From Brugia malayi (lineage: Eukaryota > Nematoda > Chromadorea > Rhabditida > Onchocercidae), in assembly GCF_000002995.4 (NCBI RefSeq), contig NW_025062475.1, positions 11,998,687 through 12,062,686 of the forward strand: a DNA stretch of 64,000 nt, read 5' to 3'. Shown here in pieces: positions 45,706 to 58,263 of the stretch. Positions within the stretch are counted from its first letter, which is position 1, and each line of letters opens with the position of its first letter. The notes below the pieces were generated by a model. That model was not told the DNA's origin. It searched no databases and saw only the letters and a program-made list of their open reading frames with translations. The position numbers and the translations under genes were made by a program.

Positions 45706-46836
45706 ATGTTTCGGATTATTTCTGCAATCTTTTTAATTCATTCATATACTCAGGCGCATTTGTCAGCACCAATTTCACCATATATTGGTTCCATTCCTGC
45801 GCTTGCAAATGTCAAAACATATGATCAATCATTACAAAGAATTATTGGCTCTGCCAGAAAATACAACAATGGCTTTTTTTGGCCTCCACCTTATCCACTT
45901 GTTGCTAATACCTTAGCAAAAGAAAGTTTACAATCTTTTTCTGATTTTACTGGATTTGGCTTGAATGATTTAAGATTAAATAGCTTAGGTGATTTTAATT
46001 TAAATGATATAACCTCGGCTAATTTACTTGGAAATATGCAAATGATTCAAATTCCACTTTTATCTTCGTCATCTACACAACAACAATGTCAAGCACCCTG
46101 TTTTATTTGTTCATCACCACCTCATGCATCAAGTATTTTTCATTTTTATTTAAAATTTTTTTGAAAAAAAAAAAAATTTACTACATCAATATTTATTATT
46201 TAAATTGTGGATTTTAACTTATTTTTTATCAAAAAGAAAAAAGAAATGCACAAAATTTTTGTTTTTAAAAAATTTTTAAATCTATTAGTTACAAAATATA
46301 TATTAGTAAAAAATTGAGTAAAAATTTTCACATTAATTCTTTTTTCATCAAATTTTAATCAAATTTTTTTGCAGATATTATTGATTATTAATTCATAAGC
46401 GATAACATAGTTTTTTTCTTCTTTTTTTTTTTTTTTTACTTTATATTCGATAGCTTTTGTACGAAATAGTTTGATTTAATTTTAATTTTTGAATATAATT
46501 ATTTCTTTTTATGTTTAAATATAAAATTTTCCTTCTTCTTATCTTTTCATTTTTTGTTTTATTTTTCTCACTAATATCAATATTTAGAGAAAATAATAGG
46601 AAATATTGTAAAAGTTACTTCAAATCAATTTAGTTTTAAAAAAATATTATTATTATTATTATTAATATTATATGAATAAATAGTATTAGCTTGTCAATTA
46701 AATAAATAAAAAATAAAAAATGTTAAATTCAGGTTGCAGTCAACAAATTAATCAACCACAATTTATATTCAATCCAATGCAAACTTCATTATCGCCATCA
46801 AATCAATGTTGTTGTTGTATTCGAATGAATAAATGA
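45706..46836 (+). CDS. small secreted cysteine-containing protein, unknown family
   Basis: Two exons, 45706-46132 and 46733-46836, joined in phase 1, give 176 aa. A TTTTTCAG acceptor at 45689-45696, ten bases before the ATG, suits spliced-leader addition. Residues 1-17 (MFRIISAIFLIHSYTQA) form a signal peptide. The middle is rich in Asn, Leu and Ser with NLND and LNDLRLNSLGDFNLND repeats; the C-terminus has CQAPCFIC, a Gln/Asn stretch and a CCCC cluster followed by IRMNK. AATAAA at 46941-46946 marks the 3' end. I do not recognise the family; it looks like a nematode-restricted secreted or cuticle-associated protein (inference). Without the second exon the frame runs on only into AT-rich sequence, so the intron is well supported. 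Confidence 0.75.
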
Positions 46837-48353
46837 GAAGAAAACTTTTTGAAATTAATTCAAACATTTTTTTATTTTTATTTTTCTTATATTTTATACA
46901 AATATTGTAAATATTATTACATACATATTGTTTTGTTCAATAAAACTTTGTAAACATAAATCCAAGAATAAAAAAAAAAAAATTCTGTATTTCAAAAATA
47001 TTTTGAAATAAGTTTTGGTGTAGCGCTGATTTTTGCTTTTGTTTGCCTTTTTTTTTCTCTCTCTCTCTCTCTCTCTCCCTCGAATAATCCATTATGCACA
47101 ATAATCTGTTCGAAAATACCCAAATTTTGTAATTTTTTTTTTTTAAATTATTGCAAAGAAATTAAACTTTCAAAAAAAAAAAAAAGTAAAAAGAAAGACA
47201 AAGGTAATGCGACAAGGAATAACTAATGCATCAATTATATTAAGTATTAAAATTCATTGTAATTTTTGTTTTTGTTTGTCTTTTCTTTCATTTCGTTACT
47301 TTTTCATTTTTTTAACAATTCAATAACTTTCCTATTCTATTCTAAACTCATTAATAATAATAGTAATAATAAATTTTGAATAAAATAAAATTTGAAATGG
47401 AAATGCTAATAGCTAATTATTTTTTATATTAGCATTTTTAAAAAGCTCATTAATAATTGCAAAAATATGGAATATACAGAAATGAAATGAAAGAGTAAGA
47501 GAAGTTAAATTAACCTCAAATTGTTAGCAATTATCGAGAAGAAACTGATCCATGTCAAACTTTAAAAGTTTTCTTCCCTTTTTTTTTTTTTTTTTTTTTT
47601 TTTGTAAATAAATATTGACAAATTTAGAAAATCATAAAATACAACAAAAAAAATTCCACGAATGATTAAATGATCAAGGATTGAAATAATTAATGCTAAT
47701 AAAAAAAAAAAAAAAGTAGAAAATCTTGAATTTAGCAAGTGCTTCTAGTAATATTAATGAATAGCAATTCGTTCGCATTCTTCAACTAAATTTGTGATTG
47801 CATTATTTACATTTATTTTAATCTTTGACACTTTTTTTTTTTTTTTTTTCAGTAGCAAATTGTAATTCATTGTTAAATAACTCTTTTTTTTTTTACATTT
47901 ATAAATAGGAAACTGCTAGTTGCTAAAAGAATTAAATAGTTATTTATATAAAGTGAAGTAAGTGGTTCCAGAAAACTATTAAGAATAACAATTCATCCTC
48001 ATATTTCAACTAAATTTATGATTTTTTTGTTTACATTTATCTTGATCTTTAACACTTTATTAAGCTATCAAATATTTGTACAAATATTTCACAGTTCACT
48101 ATAAAAATGATCATTTGATAACTGCTTTATATGATCAACTTACGACTGTTATTGTATCGTCCATCATTTATTACTTCAGGTAATTTGATTATATCAGGTA
48201 ATTTTTGTGCGAAATAAATCTCATTTGTATTAAGTTCTAAATATTAATACCAATTACACTTATCGAAAGAGATAAAAAGGATAATTTACTTATTTTTGCA
48301 TCATAAATTTATTTCAAAAAAAAAAAAATGAAACTGTACTATTTTAAGGTATA
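46837..48353. other. AT-rich intergenic region with CT and poly-T tracts
   Basis: Contains the 3' end of the preceding gene, a CT repeat near 47056-47080 and several poly-A/T runs. No coding exon was recognised. Confidence 0.6.
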
Positions 48354-48653
48354 ATGCAACCATTCCTAATTACTTTCCTGATAATATCAACAACATTTGG
48401 ACAAGATTTACCATATCAAGCCAGTATAATCGGACCACAAATGCCATCATCGTTTTTTGGTTACACTTCACGATATCGATCACCTTTAATCGGTGATTTG
48501 GATGTATTAAATTTCTTGAATAAAGGAATGATACCAACAAATCCTGGCTTAGATCTTCTTGCTCATGGACTTGGCTTTGGAGTAGCAGCTTTACGAGGAC
48601 TTGGAATTGTATTGCAGGACAATGAAGCAAATCGTAAAATGACACACCAGTGA
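48354..48653 (+). CDS. small secreted protein, unknown family
   Basis: A single 99-codon frame. The N-terminus (MQPFLITFLIISTTFGQ) is a clear signal peptide with a likely cut after FGQ. The mature part contains MPSSFFGYTSRYRSPLIGDL and a hydrophobic Gly/Leu-rich C-terminal half (LDLLAHGLGFGVAALRGLGI). No cysteines. An acceptor-like TTTTAAG ends at 48348, six bases before the ATG; AATAAA lies at 48790-48795. It follows the other small secreted gene on the same strand by 1.5 kb. The two share a signal peptide, Pro/Gly-rich mid regions and small size but no convincing alignment by eye. Function unknown. Confidence 0.7.
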   Translation: MQPFLITFLIISTTFGQDLPYQASIIGPQMPSSFFGYTSRYRSPLIGDLDVLNFLNKGMIPTNPGLDLLAHGLGFGVAALRGLGIVLQDNEANRKMTHQ

Positions 48654-49369
48654 GAAACATATTTTGGATTATTTCGTTCTCTTAAAATGAATAATTCAGA
48701 AAACTGCAGCATACATCAATTGTACAAGAAAAATAACAATTGTATGGAACTATAGATCATTTAAAGTGAAATATAAATTTTTATATGTTAATAAATGTAT
48801 TTCAATTACTGGTCATATTAAATAATATTTGACAGTTTTTGTTAAAATGTTAAAGTTGATGTCAGTGGTATTTTCAAGAAATAGATCTAGTTCTCAAAGG
48901 AATGTAATGTATTATGTTCTAAACATTAAAGCCAAATTTTGACCTAAGAGAACTGCACATATGAAATTGAAAAAGGGGATATTATTGTAGTTAACTGCTT
49001 CAAAACATGAGAAGTAAGTAAACACTGTATTAAAACTACATTGAAAAGATATTTTAAATAATACATTGTCTGAAATGTCATGCCAAATCAATCAATAATG
49101 ATATGATATCAAATGAAATGATATAAATTATACAATTGAATATGAAATGATATACAATAGAATAAGAAATGTGGAAGTGTATATCATTTACAAGCGCAAG
49201 TTATATAAAATCCTGGTTGTAAAAAGAATTTTATTTCGATTCATAACAGAATGGAATTGTAAAGTATATTTAAATTTTTGAGAATTAATAGCAACTAATT
49301 CAATTTGTGCATTACAGCGATGTGCTCACATTTACTATAAAAAATTTTGAAATTGATATCATAGTTCTG
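48654..49369. other. convergent intergenic region
   Basis: AT-rich sequence between two converging genes. It includes an imperfect direct repeat of ATGAAATGATATA-type sequence at 49112-49170. No exon seen. Confidence 0.6.
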
Positions 49370-52300
49370 CTAATTTAATCTAGCATGATACTGAAGCTTT
49401 TGAAGTGCAATTACTCTCTCGTCAGATTCTGATAATTTGGCAAATTTCTTCGTTAATTCCGCAATAAAATAGGATGCCTTCTTATACTGAAAATAACTAT
49501 CGATTAGTTTGTTGATAACAAACGGAAATCACACAAACCTACGTTGCCAAATTAGCCCAATTGAATCAGTAACACGATGCATCGTAACTCATAAGATCGA
49601 TAATATATGTATGCAAACTTATTATGTACAAGTCGCTCTCGTATATCAGTAAAACTAGAAATTAAAAAAAAAAGATTTTTTTCACCTGTTTATTATTCGC
49701 ATTTAATGCCAGTATAACTGCAGTTAAATTGGTCACAACATCTGGAACTTTGTGAAATGCTAACATGAAATGATAACATTGCCTCACAATATCTTGTCGG
49801 CGTTCTTCTTCGAGATTGTTCCGAATAATTTTGAACTGAAACTTCGTTTTTCTGATTTCTTAGCAAAAATTTAAGGTATACGTATTTGCGAAATTTAAAC
49901 AAAGATCTGAATGTCATGACTAGAGTTTAAATGAAATTAGAAACCTTCAATATACTCCATAAGATGGAGCAAAGAGGAATCACTACTTCAGTTGATCCAA
50001 CACCACGATTACAACTATCCAAGGAATCCAAAACACATTCCAGACAGCCGTTGTTGAATACGTACTGAGCACACAGCTCTGATAAACCAACAAATTTTTC
50101 TAAAATGTTTAAAGAAAATAATGAATAGCAAATCAGCTCGTTAATAATTAGTCTGCAAAATAAAACTGAATTTTATAACCAAAACCAATTAAAGTATTAC
50201 TATCAGCCTAAATAATAATAATAGTAACTAACGCAACACTTCAGTAGCTTTGTAACGAATGTAAAGGCGCTCTGAATTCAAATTTTCCATTGCATTCTTC
50301 ACTCGATGCATAATCGGTTGCATTCGTTCAGACCGTTCCTCATCCGTTGCTGCTTCCTGACGAACGACACGATTCGCATTTATTTTATTGCGAGCTGTTA
50401 CATAACGCTTGCGAATAAGATACCCACGCCACCATGCCTCCAAATTTTGCGTGATTAAAAAATTTATCATAACTGAATTTCAATTTTGTTTATATTAAGC
50501 TACTTTCTGAGGAAAAAAGAAATTACCTGTATTATTGTGGCAGCTTTAATGCGTCGATTTTTCTCTCTTTTAAGCAAGAGTGCAAGTTTTATTTTATCCT
50601 GTAATACTTAATAATTTTATAAATAAATGCTGAAATTAAAATAAAATGCTGTTCCTTGCTATTAACTTAGTCTATAAAATACCTCGACAGCTCGAAAAAA
50701 GTTCTGACGTTTAAGTCGCAAACGATTATGCTGCCTTCTCAGTTCACGTAATATCTGTAGGTATTCTTTACTACTGATAACCTTGCATCCATGCATTTTG
50801 TTCTCAAAACTTTCATTCCTGCTTTCTGTGTCAGAAATGAAATTCTGAAAATCCTTTCGTAATATTTATTGATATTTTTATATACAAATAATTCTTCATT
50901 TCAGTTAATCTAACTTTCCCGATTTCTCTTTGCAGCTTTCGTTAGACTGTTCACAAATTAAAATTGTTCACATAAGCGTAAATAAGCAGCTATAAGGATT
51001 AGAATATTTGTCTAACAAGTCTCACAAGAGAAATATAATCATTATAAAAGAGATCGTACACTGGTCATCAAAATAAAAGTTTTAGTGGAAGATGACCATA
51101 TGAGACCCAACCTAACCGCTACACTAATTCAAGAAGTGCTCACTTGCACAATAAATGCTGCATCTTCCTCCTGAAAAACCATTTTCTTCCTTTGCATTAG
51201 CCGATAGTTTCTTCGTGCTAACCACCCACGCAAATACCGCTAAATTATTAAAACATTGCAAATTTGTCTATCTTCCGACACTTCTCTCAGATTCAAATTC
51301 ACTGATGCTTGAAAACGGAAAATTTGATAGAAAAAAATAAACAAGTATAAAATTTGCAGAAGCTACTAAAAAGGAACAATATCTGCATATATACCTGCAA
51401 AGTGATTGCTGCATATTCTTGTTTACGTAGAGCTATTTCATGTCGCATTTTACGGTAGTTTTTACGGGCAGTCCAGCCACGAGCATACCGCTAAAACCAT
51501 TCAAAAAAAAAAGTTATGATAGAAAAAAGAATTATTTCTGATTCCATCCATATTTGAATATTAAAATAAAAATAAGTTGGAAGGATAATCAAAAGATGTA
51601 AACGCGACATACTTGCAATGTGATCGCAGCACTTTCGCGTTTACGTGAAGATATTTCATGCAACAAATTCCGATAATGCAGTCGTGCTAGCCAACCACGT
51701 ATGCGACTCTAGAAATTAAAACCTTAAAATTCTTTACAGCAAAACACAAAAAAAAAAGAAAAAAAGAAAAATGAAAGGGTCCATTTTTTTAAACATTCGT
51801 ATCAGTTACTATTTTTAAACAATTTTATGATCCTCAGGTTTCCTCAGTCATGTTAATTATCTAACTTAGGAAATTCTGCTTCAGTAAGCAAATTTCCACA
51901 TTTTCAAGTTCACCTGTAAAATGCGTGCTGCATTCTCCCGCTTCTTTAAAGTTCCTTTGTTTTACATTTTGAATTTATGTGCTGGCCAAAACCGAACGTA
52001 CTTTCAAAATTATCTTACAATCAATAAAAATCTACAATTCAACAAAACTAATTTATAATTTGGATAATAATAATTCACCATTAGAAACTCACTTGTATAA
52101 CAATTGATGCGTTTTCCCACTTCTTTGTATTCTGTTCATGTAACAGTCTTCGATAAAACGTTCGTGCAAGCCACCCCCGAGTAAATTTCTGAAAAATTAG
52201 CTGGAAATCATTTATAATTATTTAGTCAAGTAAATGCAATGGAAACTATTTAAAGAAAAGGGATCATTATTGAAAAAAGGATAATGCCAAATCCATTCGC

Positions 52301-53408
52301 ATTCGAGTTTCAAAACCATGATAAACTTGAAGCGTAAAATATATTGCATGCAAATGGAAACATTAAGCGCGCATATACCTGCAATGTGATTGCAGCGCTT
52401 TCGCGCTTACTTGAAGATATTTCATGCAACAAATTCCGATAATGTAGTCGTGCTAACCAACCACGTATGCACCTCTAGAAGTTAAAACTTTGAAGTTTTT
52501 TACAACAAAATATAAAAAGAGAAGAACGGAAGTGACAATTTTAGTGAATTTCATAAATCAAAATTTCTAAAGTATTCGTGTTATTATTTTTGAACAAATT
52601 TATGATCCTCAGTTAATTATCTAAGTTAGAAAATTCTGCCACAGTAAGCAAATTCCCACATTTTCAAATTTCACCTGTAAAATGCGTGCTGCATTCTCCC
52701 GCTTCTTTAAAATCCCTTTGTTTTGCATTTTGGATTTATGTGTCAGCCAAAACCGAACATATTTTTAAAATTATCTTACAATTAATAAAAATCTACAATT
52801 CAACAAAACTAATTTATAATTTGGATAATAATAGTTCACCATTAGAAACTCACTTGTATAACAACTGATGCATTTTCCCGTTGTTTTGTATTCTGTTCGT
52901 GTAATAATTTCCGATAAAATGTTCGTGCAAGCCACCCCCGAATAAATTTCTAAAAAGTTTACAGAAGTAATGTAAAATTGTAATACAAAACACCACCAAT
53001 AACATAAGCTCCATAATCCAATAACATAAGTTCAAAATATTTCTGAGGCGAATATACCATTTTCAGAAACTATTTGGATAAAATATCGAGCATACTTATG
53101 TAAGTCAAGACATCTAAATTTGATAAACGCTTTTAAAGAACATTAAGCGCCCACATACAAATAATGTAACCGATATATGTACCATACTTGTATGACAACT
53201 GCTTTTACTTCTCGTTCTTGCAAGGTTTTATCACACTTCATCTTTTGACAAAGTGTCCGTGCAAGCCATCCACGAAAGTATCGCTGAAAATAGAAAAATG
53301 AAACACAGAAAATAAAAAAACTAATGAATTTAGAAAGTTTAAAGAAACAAAACACTATTGTAACGTTTTTTTTTTTTTCTTTTTTCAGCTTAGTATTTCT
53401 ACATTAAT

Positions 53409-53439
<31 letters not shown>

Positions 53440-56400
53440 CAATGAAATATTAATGTAACGTTTATTCTATTTTAGAAAATGTCTCTACTATATTTACCTG
53501 TATTGTGATAGAAGCTTTCGTTCGTTCTAAATCTTCCGTCATTACTTGAGGTAACTGAGCTATTTGATCTGGTACATATGTCTAGAAGAGAGTCAATAAT
53601 ATTAAACCTGTATCTGGTATTCTTGAGTAACCATTAAATCATTTTCAATTTTCATAATTTACAAAACTCTTATGCATACAAAAGTTTTGTTTTCTGAATA
53701 TTGTCGATCAAAAACATCAAAAAACTACAATATCATCAAAATCAAACGATTCATTGTCTTACGTTTACATCACTTTCAAATTTATGAGGAACATCATAAT
53801 TCATCTTTAGAGTGCTGCGATATCGATATCGTCGAAAAGCACGCTGTATTATGATTGCAGAAGAAGTAAATTTATAACATTCATATATGCGTGATATGAA
53901 AATTTTGGTGAAGAGACAGAGTGCTTTTTCTTCAGGTGTGTTTTTCCACTTCAACAGCATCAATGATGGGATTCCAAAATGACACTCAGCCTACAATATC
54001 ATATATATCGATCAATCAAGATCAAACGATTCACTGTCTTAATTGATGCCCGATGTTATGATCAGTAAATTGGTAGTAAACTTACAGCATTTGCAATTTT
54101 CTCCAAAATTGTATTGCCAGCGAAGAGCTCAAACGGTGGTGTAGCATATGAATAATATTGCTTCCATAAAAAGGAAAACAATTTTCCGTCAGCAAGTTCC
54201 ATAGGATTTCGTATCTAGAAAAAACGAGTGAACCTATTTGTTTTAACATATACCGAACACTTAGAATTTATTCCAACCTCATATGATATGCCGAAGAGGC
54301 TTAGAAGTTGTTGAGATATTGAATCAACCACATCGCAATTATCTGAGTCATTGATACTGCCCTATAAGTAGAAGTTAAAAGTATATAAAATTTATAATAA
54401 ACGAAAAATCTGATGCAAAAAGAAAAAATTCAAAGAAAAGTCAAAAATGCTAAAATTCTACCAATTCCTTGCCAACAAATCGCCAAAGAAGTGGTATAAT
54501 TTCATCGATATTTCCTTGCACAATACCGTCGATATCCACATACAGGTCTCCAAAAGATTTAATCATTACTCAAGGATATTCTGAGAAAATTCATTCAATT
54601 TTGTCAGTTTATTCAAACCTCAACAGATAAAAAAATGTTCACTTCATCTGCAATTTCTATTTCACCTTCAGGAAGAAGTCCCTTTCGCTTAGCAAAATCA
54701 ATCACTGTTTTAACATTGCCCACTTTACGAAGTCGATCACCACCCGGATCTCGCAAACAACGTATCACTGTGCCATTTTGTAGATCAGCTAAAATTTCCA
54801 CTGTCCGCCTGAAATTTACTTTTTTTAAAACTAAATCATCGTCATGGTTCACATAGCAGATGTATATTAGAAAATTATTACCCGAGAATCATTCCATTAC
54901 CAAGATCTTTCAGTAGGTCAGTTACATGATACTGAAACTCTTCAAAAAATCCTTGTTTGCGGTCCAGAAAAAGACCCAAACGAGAAAGGGTTTTCGGTAA
55001 ATTGCTCGTACCAGTCATTAGTTCCTGACTTAACACTGCCACCACATCATTAATAGTCTGAAAATGCTTCTATTAATCGTAGGGGTAATTTGTGATATTT
55101 TTCGCCCATTTATAAATTTGGCACATACAGAACTCGAAAAAAAAAAGCTCACACCTTATAAGCTGACCATTTAACAAAAATACAACGATTTTTTCTTGAT
55201 ATTATGTCATCTCGCCATGCCTTATCAACAATAAATAAAAACTGGCACATTTTTGTTAAGAAATGTTTTAGAAGCGCTTCTGTGCCACGGTCATTGACAA
55301 GAATCCTGAAAAAATTGAAACTGATTTGTTTTATAAAAATTCACTTCTGTTTGGTGTTGGCAAACTTACTTTGCTCTTCCTTGCACGTATTTCCGATTAT
55401 TCATGATTTCGGGATTTTTAAAAATGTTTTGCGTAATTACAAAAGCAATGATTCTGAGTTGGGTTTTGAAATTGGTTTTTATCCCCATGTTGATGGATAA
55501 GATAGTCTCCAAGCCCAATCGAAGATAGAACGGATGGAAGCTCAGGAGTAGATTGAGCAAGTCCTCTTGCAGTCCTGAAATTGTCTCATTCATAAATTTT
55601 TAACTGTTTATAAGAATTTTTAGTGTTAATTTTATAATACTAAATTTCATATTTATATCAGTTCAAAACAGAAACTTGCCGATATCAGCATAAATCCGTC
55701 TATCCATTCTAACTGCAATTTTACCATTTTTTACAACTTCAGCGATATCATTCGGGATAGATGAGTTTTCGTATAATAAACGAAATCTAAAAAACTTTTG
55801 AATGCAGGTAGAGTAACTGAAATCAACTTTGTAGTTTCTCAGCTCTTTTTCAGTTAATTCAACGTCACCTGGCTCGCATTTCATTAAGTTCATTTGTAGC
55901 CATGAAACATTTGTAATTGATGTCATTTTGCGGCTCATTATCCTTTATCGTCAGAACATCGTTTCCCGAAGTTAGCAGTTTCCGCAAGTACAGATCAGCA
56001 TCTAGGATTCAGGCGATGTGTAGACAGCAATAAACGAAATGTTAAATATGTAGAAAACTGGAAAATTATGATGAAAGCTCGAAAAAAGTTGAAATAAAAA
56101 TTGAAAAAATACCTTTCTTGCTTTTAATTGAAATTTCGCTATTATCAGTGGCATCACTACTTTCATCAAGTAGGTAATTCAGCCATGATGTCAGCGCTGC
56201 TTGGTGAATTAACTTTTTATCCATTTCTGTTTTCTTATATCGGCTAGTGAAGCCACGTCCAACTGTAAAGGGGATATTCGTTTAAAAGGAAAATCGAATA
56301 ATGACAAATCAAATAAATGAGAAGCTTCAGAAAATCTCGAAACAGAAAGATTAAGAGAGACGCAACTGAGTAACGTAGGAAGTGATAAGGAGTAAACAAA

Positions 56401-58263
56401 CGCATAAAAAAAGACAAAACTGTTAGTTTAATTTTTAAATAAAGTTATTTAATCTTGGCAAGAGTTTAACTATAGTCACAATCTTAGATACAGTTTAGCA
56501 AAATAAGAGGTTTTTACTTATTAATCCAACTGAACAAAATACAACAGGAAACTCGATTAAAGGCATATGGAGAGAATTATAACACTAAAATATGTGGAAT
56601 AAAAAGCCAAATACTGGAACTTAAGAGTATTAAACCTTCATGTGCTAACGGCCGGACAACATAAGTGGCGTTTGTTGCATTGCTAGAAATCGAAGTGGAG
56701 CTGATAGTACCATTCCGCGGAAATTGAATTGAGGCATCAATATTTTCATTCTCTTCATAATCATTGATAGAATTCGGTGCCTCAGAAGCTGAACTCAAGA
56801 TTTTTTTACTTGTTTCATGCAAGCAACTTTGATTATGAGGTAAATTCGTTTCTGGAAAATTTCTATCTTAATGAATTTTGGAAATGAAATATCAGACATT
56901 ACTGAACAAACTAGGTAAAATTTTCTTGCAAAAAAGAGTGTAACTTACTTTTACTTACTGCTTTTCGTAGCTCACATCTTTTTTTCAGTAGCTCCAATCT
57001 CTTCGTCATAGTCGTGTTTGAAGCGTTCGTACCAGGTGAAAAATGAAGCGAAAGTCCGGGGCGAGAATTGTAGATATCATCAACTGAAAACTGGAACACT
57101 ATTTTTGATGAACATACGAATTAACAAAACAAAACCTGCTTATAAGGCGGAAACAGATCAAAGTTCTTCAACTAATCCAAATCAGGTGTAGGTGCATTTG
57201 TTCAACTGCATATGAACTAGATGATAGGATTGATTAACTAATATATAAGTAGTTCTTTAAGAAAAAAAAGATCGGAACAATGGTGAAACTCGTACCTGAG
57301 GGTGTTTTTTGCCGGAATACTCGTGTGTCTGAAGGACCATTCGAAACAAAAAAGGAATCCTGTGATAAAAACTGATTTTCAGTAAGATACCTTTTTTTTA
57401 TAGTGATATATGAAAACATATATCTTCCACAAAGCAGCAAAATCCATACAAATTGAATGAACATTGAAATAACAAACAATGGAAGACTGCATGAAGCACA
57501 AGTGGTAATTATTTGATGAGAAACTATACAATAAATTACAGCAACTTTTCATTATTATCTAATATTTTATAATATTTAAAATTTCTCAGAAGCTAATTTT
57601 TTGTAAAAGAAAAATCAGTTAAAGCAATAAAAATTTTTTTTTACTTTTTTGTTGCATATGTCTTTCAAAAATGTTTGACTTTGCGAAACGTAACGAAATG
57701 AATCCAACTGTGATCCGTAGACGGTGTTTTCTGTAAGATTCAAAAAATTGTCAAACGGAGTAGATATAAACTCATTTTATAGCAAAATCTATGAAAAAAC
57801 GTACAATGATGTTGATGAACAGTCACAAATGATAGTGCCTTCAGGGATTTCATTATTTATTTCCTCTATAAATTGTATCATACTTAATTTAAATTATCAC
57901 AAGCGCCAGAAATACTTTGTTTTTTGGTTGGAAAGACTAATTCCTGCAACTTTTTTTCAGTTAGAACCAAATGATTCCTACCGATTTTCGAGCAACACTG
58001 AAAATTAATCTGATTGGTATTTAGCACCAATCGGATTAAGACGATAATTTAGCATTCTGTATTCTAAATGCTTCACGGAAATAACACTAATGCACTTTTT
58101 GATATTTTTGTAATTGTTATAAAGGAATATCATGCGATGTATGAGGAAGATCAGATGACGACAAAAGAAAAAATGAAAAAAAAAAAGTACCTTCACAAAT
58201 ATGTGGCAATAGTCTATTGACATCTGTGATTGAGATATGCTTCCTGTGTCCACTCTGATCCAT
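49370..58263 (-). CDS. aspm-1: ASPM-like microcephaly-associated spindle-pole protein (calponin-homology and IQ repeats)
   Basis: Spindle-pole protein that binds calmodulin and helps organise meiotic and mitotic spindles. The N-terminal exons start at 58263, 57730, 57359, 57083, 56851, 56262 and 56001; later exons lie at 55574-55370, 55305-55155, 55057-54882, 54808-54666, 54568-54462, 54361-54278, 54214-54086, 53990-53763 and 53581-53498, seven 96-nt IQ exons (53283 down to 51144), then 50844-50683, 50598-50527, 50437-50233, 50099-49945, 49835-49686 and 49486-49370. ASPM hallmarks: HQAALTSWLNYLL; LLNLLLSFHPFYLRLGLE; calponin-homology blocks FFEEFQYHVTDLLKDLGNGM and RRTVEILADLQNGTVIRCL; IIIQRAFRRYRYR; repeated RGWLAR IQ motifs; and the ARM-like C-terminus DSCNRGVGSTEV. 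Coding length is 3886 nt, one base over a multiple of three, matching an apparent frame break near 55930. A GC-AG intron follows 55680. The 54666/54568 join was chosen by phase and is uncertain. Confidence 0.9.
51914..52000 (-). pseudogene. IQ-like exon copy 1 with an in-frame stop
   Basis: An 87-nt phase-0 block with a good acceptor (TTTTGAAAG before 52000) and donor (CAG|GTGAAC at 51914) encodes a diverged IQ-type repeat ending ENAARILQ. Codon 13 is TAA (51962-51964) where the tandem copy has CAA. It must be skipped for the protein to continue; skipping keeps the frame. Confidence 0.75.
52675..52761 (-). pseudogene. IQ-like exon copy 2 with a lost splice acceptor
   Basis: Tandem copy of the 87-nt block at 51914-52000. 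Its frame is open throughout (KYVRFWLTHKSKMQNK..., ending ARILQ) and the donor CAG|GTGAAA is intact, but the acceptor AG has become AA (TTTTAAAAA before 52761). It is probably not included in the mRNA. Confidence 0.7.
53411..53438. repeat. (TA)n microsatellite in an ASPM intron
   Basis: About 14 uninterrupted TA units, between the first 96-nt IQ exon and the preceding exon. Confidence 0.85.

Larger units (their letters stand above)
51600..53145. repeat. ~765 bp tandem duplication inside the ASPM-like gene
   Basis: Copy 1 (about 51600-52364) and copy 2 (about 52365-53145) align over exons and introns. The exon pairs 51708/52474, 51914/52675 and 52188/52949 are offset by 766, 761 and 761 bases. 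Intron sequence is also clearly alike (for example the TTTTCAA and TTATCTAA regions), so the duplication is fairly recent. Confidence 0.85.
51144..53283 (-). repeat. array of seven 96-nt phase-0 exons, one IQ repeat each
   Basis: Exons 53283-53188, 52949-52854, 52474-52379, 52188-52093, 51708-51613, 51490-51395 and 51239-51144 are each exactly 96 nt, start and end in phase 0, begin with (R/K)xxRGW(L/T)AR and end in (V/I/T)xQ. The introns therefore cut every IQ motif at the same place, and each exon is one 32-residue repeat that can be gained, lost or skipped without a frame change. Confidence 0.9.
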
